Assembly (NCBI GenBank): GCA_051654905.1
Contig: JBOFYY010000164.1
Location: forward strand, 1-46,466
Length of the DNA stretch: 46,466 bases
Source: JBOFIQ01 sp051654905
GTDB lineage: Bacteria; Actinomycetota; Actinomycetes; Propionibacteriales; Propionibacteriaceae
Reading direction: 5' to 3'
The notes beneath the pieces were generated by a model that ran no database searches, was not told where the DNA came from, and saw only the letters and a program-made list of their open reading frames with translations. Positions 1 to 7,876 of this stretch are shown here, one piece after another (position 1 is the first letter of the stretch; the number at the start of each line of letters is the position of its first letter). The position numbers and the translations under genes are program-made.

Positions 1-46
1 TATGGGGGGTGGGCGGCAATATTAATATTGCCGCCCACCCCCCATA
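1..46. terminator. Perfect 23-bp palindrome, probable bidirectional terminator
   Basis: Two 23-base arms meet with no spacer beyond the central AATATT; the 5' arm begins TATGGGGGGTGGGCGGC and the 3' arm is its exact complement. It sits 20 bases beyond the stop codon of the minus-strand transglutaminase-like gene, so it probably ends that transcript. No U-run of four or more follows it on the minus-strand side within the window. Confidence 0.7.
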
Positions 47-65
47 TTTAGTTTTCCACTAAATA

Positions 66-2276
66 TTATTTAGGGTATTTTGTTTTATAGGTTTCATCTA
101 AGTAGTGACTATTGGCATATATAGGTGTGTCTTGTGGGATATTAAGGTAGCTATTTTCCGTTGATCCGATATCGTTCCATGTGGTATCTACTACGAGCCA
201 TTTGTTATCAATTTTTACTAGATTCCAAGAGTGTTTAGTCAAGGAGCTTCCTGAAGTACCTCCAGTGACATATGCAGCTTCTAAGCCAGCTGCCTTTGCC
301 ATCATATAGTAAGTACTGGTATATCCTGCACATACTGCAGAACCATCATGTAATACACCATAGGCTGTGAATGAGTTTCTGTAGTCATTATCTAACTTGG
401 ATCTAGCTGCTTCGGATTCAGTAGTTTTATTCTGAGATTTCAGCAAATTATAGTTGTCCAGAGCTTTCAAAGCATCATAGTTGTAAGATGCCTTATTCTT
501 GATGTATTCATTTATAGCTACACTTTTTTCTGTGTCAGACATACCATCTTTAATGATCTCTTTTACCGCATTTTTTGCTAGCGTATAAGATTCAGTAAGT
601 TGCTCTCGTTCCTTCTTGCTATCTTCTTTATAGTACTTGATAACAAGAATCTGTTTCTTGCTAGAATAGTAAAATTGGATACCAGCATCTAAGCCAAGAT
701 TATTTTTTAGAGTAAGCTTATTTATTACTTTATATAGAGAGTTTTTATCTTGGGCTACTGGGAAAGCGCTCATATCTAGAAGTTCGGTGCCGCTGTAGAT
801 ATTCGTAATTAAATACTCTTCTAAGGCGGAGTCTGCCGCATATGGAATATCTATTTGTTTGGAAGTTTTTGAAACTTTTGAATCATCGATAGCTATATTG
901 TCATCATATTTTACAGGGACATCACTAGCTAGGGCGCCACTGTTAGATAGTAAATCAATAGATTTTATTTTGGCTTCTAATTTAGAAACATAACTCTTTG
1001 GAGATTCTTCTAAGACCTCATATGCTGCAAGTTTATCATAGCCAGCAGGTGTTCCTTTTGCATGATACTTAATAGAAATAATGCGCTTGTTTGGATCTAA
1101 GCCGTACCTCTTATTTATTTCTTTCTCTTCCACAGACTTAGTATCGTAAGAGATAGCTAATCGCTTAATTTTTCCATCAGCCATAACGTAGGGCAATGTT
1201 TCAGGTAGCTTATTGACGTCGTCATACTTTACTGAAAGGCCAGATGAACTTACTTTTTCAGCCTCACTTATTTCAGTTTTTTCAAAATGTAGGGCACGAG
1301 AAACTGGTATATCTCCAATGAACTCAGTAGATGTAATTTTATTACTTGGTAAAGAAAACTTGCCATGCGAGTCATATGCTATTACGAAAATATAGTACGG
1401 CGCTAAACTATTATTTAGCTCTTCTTTTATCTCAAGTAATTTCTCTGGGGTCTGATTTCTTGAACTGTATAGATCTTCTTCAGTGTACCTGTTGTACCCT
1501 CTGAACTCTGAAGCTATAACATCAGTTTCTGGGCTGATCCAGTAAGGAGAAGTTGCCTGACTTAGCGCTATATATGAGTTGCTATTATAAATTTTATTAT
1601 TTGGGTTGCTGGATATTTTTTGTTTTACAATCAGGTATCCAATAGCATTATCGGTCGAATCCCAATCTAATTGCAGCCTGCCGTCTACGGTAGCAGCGGA
1701 TAGATTATTTGGAGCGTTTAAAGCATCTTTTGTATGATCAATTTTTACCAGAGTTACTTTCGGCTTGGGAAGTAACTTTCCTGTAGTTAAGTCATTAAAC
1801 TCAGCTACGTAGATAGCATTATATAATCCCCAGCTATTTACTGCCAGATCTATAGAGCTTTCCTTGGCTGAAGGGATATTCATTCCTCGCGATAATGAAA
1901 TTCTTTCTATCAACCCAGTTGGATCTACTTTTATCTCACCAGAAGTATCAGTAGTTTCTAGCCCAAGTTGAGGATAAGATCGTATGGTAGTTTCTAAGTC
2001 CATATCCGCAAATACCATAATTGGGGTAGGGGTAGAGAATTTTTCACGTACCTCAAAGCTTCTGTAATTAGTTACGCTAGTCTTGTATGTTAAGGATTCG
2101 GTAGGCAGGATACTCTTTATTTCGCTAGATATTTCATAAGGCAAGTTGCTGCCATATTTTTTCTGCAACTCTTCCCATGAGACATTATTTGCTGAACTGC
2201 CTTTATTTTGACAAGCAGTAATGGCGCATAACACAGACAGTATTAGTGCCAATAATTTAATCTTATTACGTAACAT
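66..2276 (-). CDS. Transglutaminase-like lipoprotein with fibronectin III-like segment
   Basis: A 736-residue exported lipoprotein. The N-terminus has a basic-hydrophobic signal and a lipobox ending ITAC with the lipidated Cys at residue 22. Residues about 190-320 (APNNLSAATVDGRLQLDWD...) look like a fibronectin type III strand pattern. The C-terminal 150 residues hold a transglutaminase-core triad: Cys in DGSAVCAGYT, His in TKHSWNLVK and Asp in VVDTTWND. Many bacterial members of this fold are proteases or cross-linking enzymes; the substrate here is unknown. An AGGAG site 6 bases before the ATG supports the start. The gene is visibly richer in A+T and in Lys, Asn, Ser and Ile codons than glpFK or hemQ nearby, which suggests a foreign origin or weak constraint. 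No operon partner is evident. Confidence 0.8.
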   Translation of the reverse strand: MLRNKIKLLALILSVLCAITACQNKGSSANNVSWEELQKKYGSNLPYEISSEIKSILPTESLTYKTSVTNYRSFEVREKFSTPTPIMVFADMDLETTIRSYPQLGLETTDTSGEIKVDPTGLIERISLSRGMNIPSAKESSIDLAVNSWGLYNAIYVAEFNDLTTGKLLPKPKVTLVKIDHTKDALNAPNNLSAATVDGRLQLDWDSTDNAIGYLIVKQKISSNPNNKIYNSNSYIALSQATSPYWISPETDVIASEFRGYNRYTEEDLYSSRNQTPEKLLEIKEELNNSLAPYYIFVIAYDSHGKFSLPSNKITSTEFIGDIPVSRALHFEKTEISEAEKVSSSGLSVKYDDVNKLPETLPYVMADGKIKRLAISYDTKSVEEKEINKRYGLDPNKRIISIKYHAKGTPAGYDKLAAYEVLEESPKSYVSKLEAKIKSIDLLSNSGALASDVPVKYDDNIAIDDSKVSKTSKQIDIPYAADSALEEYLITNIYSGTELLDMSAFPVAQDKNSLYKVINKLTLKNNLGLDAGIQFYYSSKKQILVIKYYKEDSKKEREQLTESYTLAKNAVKEIIKDGMSDTEKSVAINEYIKNKASYNYDALKALDNYNLLKSQNKTTESEAARSKLDNDYRNSFTAYGVLHDGSAVCAGYTSTYYMMAKAAGLEAAYVTGGTSGSSLTKHSWNLVKIDNKWLVVDTTWNDIGSTENSYLNIPQDTPIYANSHYLDETYKTKYPK

Positions 2277-2420
2277 AGAGGAACTCCTGTTTTTGGCAAT
2301 ATGGTTCTAGGATCAGATTTAGCCTGCTGTGAAGCCAGATATATTCACCTTAGATGCTACTCCTAATGGTTTCATTAGGGGAGGCATAAATCTTACAAAC
2401 TCAGGATTTCTTAAGAAAGA

Positions 2421-2999
2421 TCACTGGAATGTCATGCCACAGTGCCACCAGTTTCCATCTATATGCACGGCTCGACATATGCTGCCAAGAGCTTCTACGG
2501 TTCCAGGGTCGCTGGTGGCATATACGTAGCCGCCAGCATCGTCTGGCATCCCTACCCAACGAGGTATCAAGGCTGAATTATATCTTGATAGATACACAGA
2601 GCCGGTTGCAGAAAAATGTTTTAATGGTATTGGTAAATCAACGGTATAATCTTTGCTAGCGGTAATGTTATTATCTTCTATCCATTTCTCGGTGAGATAA
2701 AACTCGACCTTATGAAGAGCGTAATAGCGCTGAGGAGTTTCTCTTACGAAGAAACTCCCTACAAGAAGAAAAGGGAATAATATCGAAGTTGCAATATGTC
2801 GTTTAGAATTACTACTAAGTATTATGACGAACATAAATATAATCGAGATGAAAATAAGTAAAATTCGTTCGCCCCGGTGAAGTAAGCTGTCTGCTCCTAA
2901 TAAAAGTGGATGCTTTAAGGTAGCAATAATTGCCACAAGAGTAGCTACTTTTATGGTAGAAGGGCGTAACATCTTTGGTACACGATGGATAAGAGACAT
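2421..2999 (-). CDS. Small membrane protein of unknown function
   Basis: A 192-residue protein that I do not recognise. Hydrophobic segments lie at about residues 16-35, 45-62 and 68-85, followed by an extracytoplasmic C-terminal half of about 105 residues with two Cys (SICRAV and WWHCGM) that could form a disulfide. It is co-directional with the lipoprotein gene downstream but separated by 144 bases, so co-transcription is possible and not shown. Its A+T content resembles that of the lipoprotein gene. The minus-strand reading is preferred because the overlapping plus-strand frame gives a Cys- and Arg-rich peptide without domain character. Confidence 0.55.
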   Translation of the reverse strand: MSLIHRVPKMLRPSTIKVATLVAIIATLKHPLLLGADSLLHRGERILLIFISIIFMFVIILSSNSKRHIATSILFPFLLVGSFFVRETPQRYYALHKVEFYLTEKWIEDNNITASKDYTVDLPIPLKHFSATGSVYLSRYNSALIPRWVGMPDDAGGYVYATSDPGTVEALGSICRAVHIDGNWWHCGMTFQ

Positions 3000-3058
3000 A
3001 GTTACTATTATGTAAAGGAGCTAGCGTTCTGATAACTAGCTCAGGTCTTGATCTTCTC

Positions 3059-4024
3059 TTACTCTAGTCGTAGTCCAGCACGGTGGATAAGAGCCAATGC
3101 AGTCTCGTCATCAATGACTAAATCAGTAGCTGACTGGGCGCGTAATGCTCCTAGCAAGGGAGCAACACGGGCTGGGCCAGCACACACACAAATTCGACGC
3201 GGAATAGAAGACATTTCGCGTGGAGTTAACCCAGAAGCGCGACGATTCAAAGGAATATCAGCCCAAGTACCATCCTCGCGAAGTAATACAGTACAAACAT
3301 CTCCTACTGCACCAACACGTCGAATTTCTTCTACGTCGGCGCGATCTAAATAGCCAGCAGCATAAACATGGCTTGTCATAGGTCCTACGAATGTCCCAAC
3401 CCCAAAAAGAGCTACATCGCAGGATCGCTGCAACTCGAGTACTCGTTTAATAGAGCGTTCCTGCCAAAGTGCTTCCCGAGTTGTGGCATGGTCAAAGAAA
3501 GCTGGAGTATGAAACTGGGCAATGGTAGCTCCGTAGGCATCAGCGGCAGTTTGCAGCAATCTTCCTACGAAGGGAGCCCCTACTTGGTGGGCATTAGCAC
3601 CCCCATTGAGCTGAACAATTGTCAAACCAGATTCTTCCTGATGCGGCAGGTGAGCCACTACTGCAGCAGAAGTAGTACCCCATGCGATACCCAGGCGTTT
3701 CTTATTCTCGACAGCGACATTAACTAAGCCAGCAGCTATCCGTGCCACTTTCTCCAGTCGTGCAATATCGCTGATACCAGCCTTAACTGGCACCACATGG
3801 CAGGTTACGCCGAAAGCCTTGCTAATTGTTTTAGAAATAGCACTGGAAGTACGGGTTGGTTTACTGAGAGTTATCCGAACTAGACCAGTGTCGCGGGAAT
3901 CTCGCAGCAGGCGGCTTACCGTAGAACGAGATACGTTTAGAGTACGGGCAATAGCATCCATAGTCTCGCCTTGGACGTAATACATCGATGCTGCCACATA
4001 CATATCGTCGTCACGAGTGTTCAT
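3059..4024 (-). CDS. SorC/DeoR-type transcriptional regulator, probable glycerol regulator
   Basis: A 321-residue regulator with an N-terminal helix-turn-helix (DAIARTLNVSRSTVSRLLRD, residues about 21-40) followed by a SorC-type sugar-phosphate-binding domain fold (GIAWGTTSAAVVAHL, GVGTFVG, GDVCTVLL, ICVCAGPARVAPLLGAL). I chose the ATG at 4024 because AAGGAGGCGG lies just upstream; an in-frame ATG 22 codons earlier has no such site and would run into the divergent promoter. It is divergent from glpF-glpK, so it most likely controls that operon with glycerol-3-phosphate or a related phosphate as effector. That effector is inference from context; the family usually binds phosphorylated sugars. 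Confidence 0.85.
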   Translation of the reverse strand: MNTRDDDMYVAASMYYVQGETMDAIARTLNVSRSTVSRLLRDSRDTGLVRITLSKPTRTSSAISKTISKAFGVTCHVVPVKAGISDIARLEKVARIAAGLVNVAVENKKRLGIAWGTTSAAVVAHLPHQEESGLTIVQLNGGANAHQVGAPFVGRLLQTAADAYGATIAQFHTPAFFDHATTREALWQERSIKRVLELQRSCDVALFGVGTFVGPMTSHVYAAGYLDRADVEEIRRVGAVGDVCTVLLREDGTWADIPLNRRASGLTPREMSSIPRRICVCAGPARVAPLLGALRAQSATDLVIDDETALALIHRAGLRLE

Positions 4025-4050
4025 CTCCGCCTCCTTGTCTCGCACGATTG

Positions 4051-4113
4051 TGCACTCTCTTTGGGGGAAGTGTGCATCTATGAGAAACAATACATGTTCT
4101 GTACATAGTTTCT
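4051..4113. promoter_or_regulatory. Candidate operators between the SorC regulator and glpF
   Basis: The 180-base divergent gap contains two dyads. The first pairs TGCACTCTC with GAAGTGTGCA (4051-4076). The second is AGAAAC (4083-4088) with GTTTCT (4108-4113), centred on 4098, with partly symmetric ATACATGT and TGTACATA inside. Dyads of this size next to a SorC-type gene are plausible self- and target operators. No experiment or alignment supports the exact bases. Confidence 0.35.
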
Positions 4114-4204
4114 TTATCTACCGAGTATCGATGAGGGAACGTAGTTTTTGCGACCCTTGGTCGCGCTGTTGGCACGATGACGTGCCTGAAGGGGGGAGTC
4201 ACTG

Positions 4205-4984
4205 ATGATTCCATTAACCGTCACGCTCGGACAAGCGTTCATTTCCGAATTCGTCGGTACTGCGGTACTGATTCTTTTGGGCATGGGTGTTGTAGCCAAT
4301 GCACTTCTTGCTAAAAGCAAGGGTCTTGGTGGCGGAAATCTAATGATCAACGTGGGCTGGGGTACTGCTGTTATGGCAGGTGTTTACTTTGCAGCTCCTA
4401 CAGGTGGGCAACTTAACCCAGCCGTCACACTTGGTCTAGCAGTTAACAACATGGTGCAGGGAAAGACTAATGACTGGTCTCAGATCGGTGTCATTATTCT
4501 TGCTCAGTTCTTGGGTGCCATGCTTGGTGCGCTGCTGTGCTGGTTGGTTTACAAGCAGCATTACGACCTCGAAGCTGACCCAGCACTTAAGCTAGCGACA
4601 TTCTCCACTGGACCAGCTATTCGTAGCACAGTATGGAATTTCGTTACTGAAGCCATCGCTACATTCGTTCTTGTCGGATGGTGCATCGTCGCTGGTATGT
4701 CTTCAAAGATCACCGTTGGAGAGCAGGCTATCGCCGGAGTTAACTACTCCTACGCTGGCGTAACTTTGTTAATTATTGGCATTGGCGCTTCGTTGGGTGG
4801 CCCAACCGGATACGCCATTAATCCCGCCCGTGACCTTGGACCACGCATTATGCACGCTATTCTGCCCATCAAGGGTAAGGGTGACTCTGACTGGGGATAC
4901 GCTTGGATCCCAGTTGTTGCTCCCGTAGTTGGCGCTGCTATCGCTGGTCTTGTTGTTCCGATCATCTACAGCGGACTTCTTTAA
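4205..4984 (+). CDS. glpF: Glycerol uptake facilitator (aquaglyceroporin)
   Basis: A 259-residue MIP-family channel with six membrane segments and two half-helix signatures, NPAVTLG at residue 71 and NPARDLGPR at 206. The Asp after the second NPAR (D210) is the mark of glycerol facilitators as against pure water channels. An AAGGGGGGAG ribosome site precedes the ATG. glpK follows after 65 bases, and the SorC-type regulator is divergent upstream, so the unit reads as glycerol entry plus trapping by phosphorylation. The length is normal for the family. Confidence 0.95.
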   Translation: MIPLTVTLGQAFISEFVGTAVLILLGMGVVANALLAKSKGLGGGNLMINVGWGTAVMAGVYFAAPTGGQLNPAVTLGLAVNNMVQGKTNDWSQIGVIILAQFLGAMLGALLCWLVYKQHYDLEADPALKLATFSTGPAIRSTVWNFVTEAIATFVLVGWCIVAGMSSKITVGEQAIAGVNYSYAGVTLLIIGIGASLGGPTGYAINPARDLGPRIMHAILPIKGKGDSDWGYAWIPVVAPVVGAAIAGLVVPIIYSGLL

Positions 4985-5049
4985 TAATTTTTATATCGAT
5001 TTAGCGCGAGACCGCCATCATCGACGGCTCCAACGAAGGAGAAAACATC

Positions 5050-6567
5050 ATGGCTGACATGTACATCATGGCCATTGACCAAGGCACTACTTCAACGCGT
5101 GCCATCATCTTTGATCACAGCGGACAGATTGTTGCTTCTGGTCAAAAAGAGCATGAGCAAATTTTCCCGAAAGCTGGTTGGGTCGAGCACGATCCTATGG
5201 AAGTTTGGGGAAATACTCGTGAAGTTGTCGGTATTGCGCTCTCTAAAGCAGACATCAACCGTCATCAGATTGCAGCTGTTGGTATTACCAATCAGCGCGA
5301 AACTACCGTCGTATGGGATAAAGAAACTGGTCTTCCGGTTTACAACGCCATCGTGTGGCAGGACACCCGTACCCAGAAAATTGTTGATGATCTAGCTCGA
5401 GGCGATGCTGATCGGTACAAAGAAAAAGTTGGTCTGCCCCTAGCGACCTACTTCTCTGGCCCCAAAGTAACTTGGATCCTCGACAATGTCGCGGGTGCTC
5501 GGGAAGCTGCCGATGCTGGCAAACTTCTCATGGGAAACATGGATACGTGGGTTATCTGGAACCTGACCGGTGGTGTCAACGGTGGCGTTCACGTCACAGA
5601 CGTCACCAATGCGTCGCGTACCATGCTCATGGATCTACGTACCTTGGCATGGGACGAAAGCATCTGCGCCGATATGGGTATCCCCATGTCGATGCTGCCT
5701 GCTATCAAGTCCTCCTCTGAGATTTACGGACATGGCTCTGATGATTCCCTTCTCATCGGAACTCCTATTGCTGGCGATCTTGGCGATCAGCAGGCTGCTA
5801 CTTTCGGTCAGGCTTGTTTTGAAAAGGGCATGGCAAAGAACACTTACGGCACCGGTTGCTTCATGCTCATGAACACTGGTGAAGAGATTGTTCCTAGCAA
5901 GAACGGACTGCTCACTACTGTTTGCTACCAGATCGGCAAAAATAAGCCGGTATATGCACTTGAAGGTTCCATCGCTGTTACTGGCTCATTAGTTCAGTGG
6001 CTACGTGACAACCTGCGGATGTTCGACTCTGCCCCTGAGGTAGAGGCACTGGCAGAAACAGTTAGCGACAATGGTGGCGCCTACTTCGTGCCAGCATTCT
6101 CTGGACTTTTTGCCCCGTATTGGCGTTCCGACGCTCGTGGTGCGCTAGTTGGTCTTACTCGCTACGTAAATCGTGGACATATTGCTCGCGCAGTTTTGGA
6201 AGCTACGGCTTACCAGACTCGTGAGGTACTGGAAGCTATGCAAGCTGACTCCGGTGTGACGCTTGCCGAGCTGAAGGTTGACGGTGGTATGACCGCTAAC
6301 GAGACGCTGATGCAGTTCCAGGCAGATCAGGTCGGAGTTCCAGTTGTACGGCCAGTCGTTGCAGAAACTACAGCTTTGGGCGCAGCCTATGCTGCAGGTA
6401 TTGCGGTGGGCTTCTGGAATGGCGAAGAAGACGTCATCGCTAACTGGGCAGAAGATAAGCGTTGGACTGAAACCATGCCGCAAGATGAACGTGAGCGTCT
6501 CTTCCGTAACTGGAAGAAGGCTGTCACCAAGACCTTCGATTGGGTTGACGCTGACGTTATTGAGTGA
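5050..6567 (+). CDS. glpK: Glycerol kinase
   Basis: A 505-residue FGGY-family kinase, ATP + glycerol giving sn-glycerol 3-phosphate. The N-terminal ATPase signature IDQGTTSTRAI is at residues 9-19, followed by the GITNQRETTVVWD segment and the active-site region VWQDTRT. The C-terminal FGGY motif region includes KVDGGMTANETLMQFQAD. The length matches the standard enzyme (about 500). A strong AAGGAG site lies 10 bases before the start. It is the second gene of the glpF operon and ends ahead of a classic stem-loop. Confidence 0.96.
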   Translation: MADMYIMAIDQGTTSTRAIIFDHSGQIVASGQKEHEQIFPKAGWVEHDPMEVWGNTREVVGIALSKADINRHQIAAVGITNQRETTVVWDKETGLPVYNAIVWQDTRTQKIVDDLARGDADRYKEKVGLPLATYFSGPKVTWILDNVAGAREAADAGKLLMGNMDTWVIWNLTGGVNGGVHVTDVTNASRTMLMDLRTLAWDESICADMGIPMSMLPAIKSSSEIYGHGSDDSLLIGTPIAGDLGDQQAATFGQACFEKGMAKNTYGTGCFMLMNTGEEIVPSKNGLLTTVCYQIGKNKPVYALEGSIAVTGSLVQWLRDNLRMFDSAPEVEALAETVSDNGGAYFVPAFSGLFAPYWRSDARGALVGLTRYVNRGHIARAVLEATAYQTREVLEAMQADSGVTLAELKVDGGMTANETLMQFQADQVGVPVVRPVVAETTALGAAYAAGIAVGFWNGEEDVIANWAEDKRWTETMPQDERERLFRNWKKAVTKTFDWVDADVIE

Positions 6568-6600
6568 GTTATAAGAATTCCTTAGTAAGTAATTTATATA

Positions 6601-6650
6601 ACGATGTGTCCTTCGCCGGATGGCCCTGGTGGAGGACACATCGTTTTACT
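6601..6650 (+). terminator. Rho-independent terminator after glpK
   Basis: ACGATGTGTCCT at 6601-6612 pairs with AGGACACATCGT at 6633-6644, followed by a short T-run (CGTTTTACT). It lies 33 bases after the glpK stop. Confidence 0.85.
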
Positions 6651-6773
6651 GCCAGACCGAATCCTTAATAGTTATGCAAACTAGCTGTAAAGATGTTGAC
6701 GGTGTGGGGGTTAGTTTATTGATAGCAGTATGAGATAGATTTCTTCATGGATCCGTATAGTGAAAGGCCTGTT

Positions 6774-7871
6774 ATGACCGATTATTCGCGTGTCGCAGTA
6801 ATTGTTCCCTCGTTGGAGCCAGAAGCAGACTTGATCTTGCCTTTTCTAGCTAGCCTTCGCGAGGTAGGCCTAACGCGTATCATCATCGTTGATGATGGAT
6901 CCCCGGAATCTTATCGACCAATTTTTGATCGTGCTGAGAAAGAATTTGGGTGTACCGTTCTTCGTCACCCCGTCAATATGGGTAAGGGGCGTGCCTTAAA
7001 AACAGCATTTGCTTATTGCGCAAATCTAGAAGGTATCGATGGCGTAGTGACGGCAGATTCTGATGGTCAACATGCGGTTCCTGATATTCAAGCGGTTACA
7101 GAGAAGCTATTAACAGTTCCAGCGCGTACAGCAGTTTTTGGGTCACGTGATTTTGATGGTTCGCACGTTCCTAGTAAAAGTCGTAAAGGCAATAAAATCA
7201 CCAGTCGTGTTGTTCAGGTGCTTTTTGGGCAGTGGATCTCAGATACGCAAACTGGTCTACGAGGGTTTTCTGTTGAGCTAGCTCAACAGACGGCCTTAGT
7301 TCGTGGGGATAGATTTGATTATGAGATGAATGTGTTGTTATGGCTTATAGGAACACATCATCCCGTTGTAGAAGTTCCGATTCAGACCATTTACCACGAT
7401 ATTGATAATTCAGTGAGTCACTTTAGGCCTATTAGAGACTCTGCTCGAATATATGGAGTTATTTTCCGACAGTTCCTTAAATTTATAGCTAGCTCTGCTG
7501 CAGGAGCCGTTATTGATATAGGGATTTACGCTCTAGTGGTGGATTTCATTTTCCACGGCAAGCCAGTTGCAGGGGTTATTATCACTGCAACAGTAATTGC
7601 TCGTGTTATTTCATCGCTAGTTAATTTTACTTTAAACCGCCATGCGGTATTCCAGGATGCCTCTGATCCGAAGAAGTCCCTCATTCGGTACTACATCCTA
7701 GCGGCTGTCTTGCTGGCGGCATCATCAGCGGGATCTGTTCTTATGGCAAAGGTATTGGATGGGCACCTAGTCTGGGCGAAGTTGATTGTCGATGGGGTCT
7801 TATTTATAGCTAGCTACCTTATTCAGAAGCGTTGGGTTTTCGCGGATGAATCACTGGAAAGCGGCAAGTAG
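6774..7871 (+). CDS. GT2 glycosyltransferase fused to a GtrA-like membrane domain
   Basis: Residues 1-220 form a DPM1-like family 2 glycosyltransferase: IIIVDDGSPESY for the nucleotide site, TADSDGQH for the metal site, and SDTQTGLRGFS. Residues about 236-361 form a GtrA-type four-helix membrane domain (FLKFIASSAAGAVIDIGIYA, LVNFTLNRHAVF, SYLIQKRWVF). The usual role of such fusions is to make a polyprenyl-phosphate sugar and help move it across the membrane for glycan decoration. I chose the ATG at 6774 because GAAAGG stands 7 bases before it. The ATG at 6747 is a serious alternative: TAGATT ends 5 bases before it, so it could be a leaderless start. It is followed at 5 bases by the large membrane protein gene. 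Confidence 0.85.
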   Translation: MTDYSRVAVIVPSLEPEADLILPFLASLREVGLTRIIIVDDGSPESYRPIFDRAEKEFGCTVLRHPVNMGKGRALKTAFAYCANLEGIDGVVTADSDGQHAVPDIQAVTEKLLTVPARTAVFGSRDFDGSHVPSKSRKGNKITSRVVQVLFGQWISDTQTGLRGFSVELAQQTALVRGDRFDYEMNVLLWLIGTHHPVVEVPIQTIYHDIDNSVSHFRPIRDSARIYGVIFRQFLKFIASSAAGAVIDIGIYALVVDFIFHGKPVAGVIITATVIARVISSLVNFTLNRHAVFQDASDPKKSLIRYYILAAVLLAASSAGSVLMAKVLDGHLVWAKLIVDGVLFIASYLIQKRWVFADESLESGK

Positions 7872-7876
7872 CTAGC

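Noticed and set aside
1213..1395. Plus-strand frame of 60 codons inside the transglutaminase gene
   Set aside because: Out of frame with a clear domain-bearing gene on the other strand; no ribosome site.
3048..3353. Plus-strand 101-codon frame opposite the SorC regulator
   Set aside because: Ser/Arg-rich shadow of the regulator's codons; no start signals.
5075..5872. Shifted frames inside glpK
   Set aside because: Leu/Arg- and Trp/Gly-rich products typical of out-of-frame translation.
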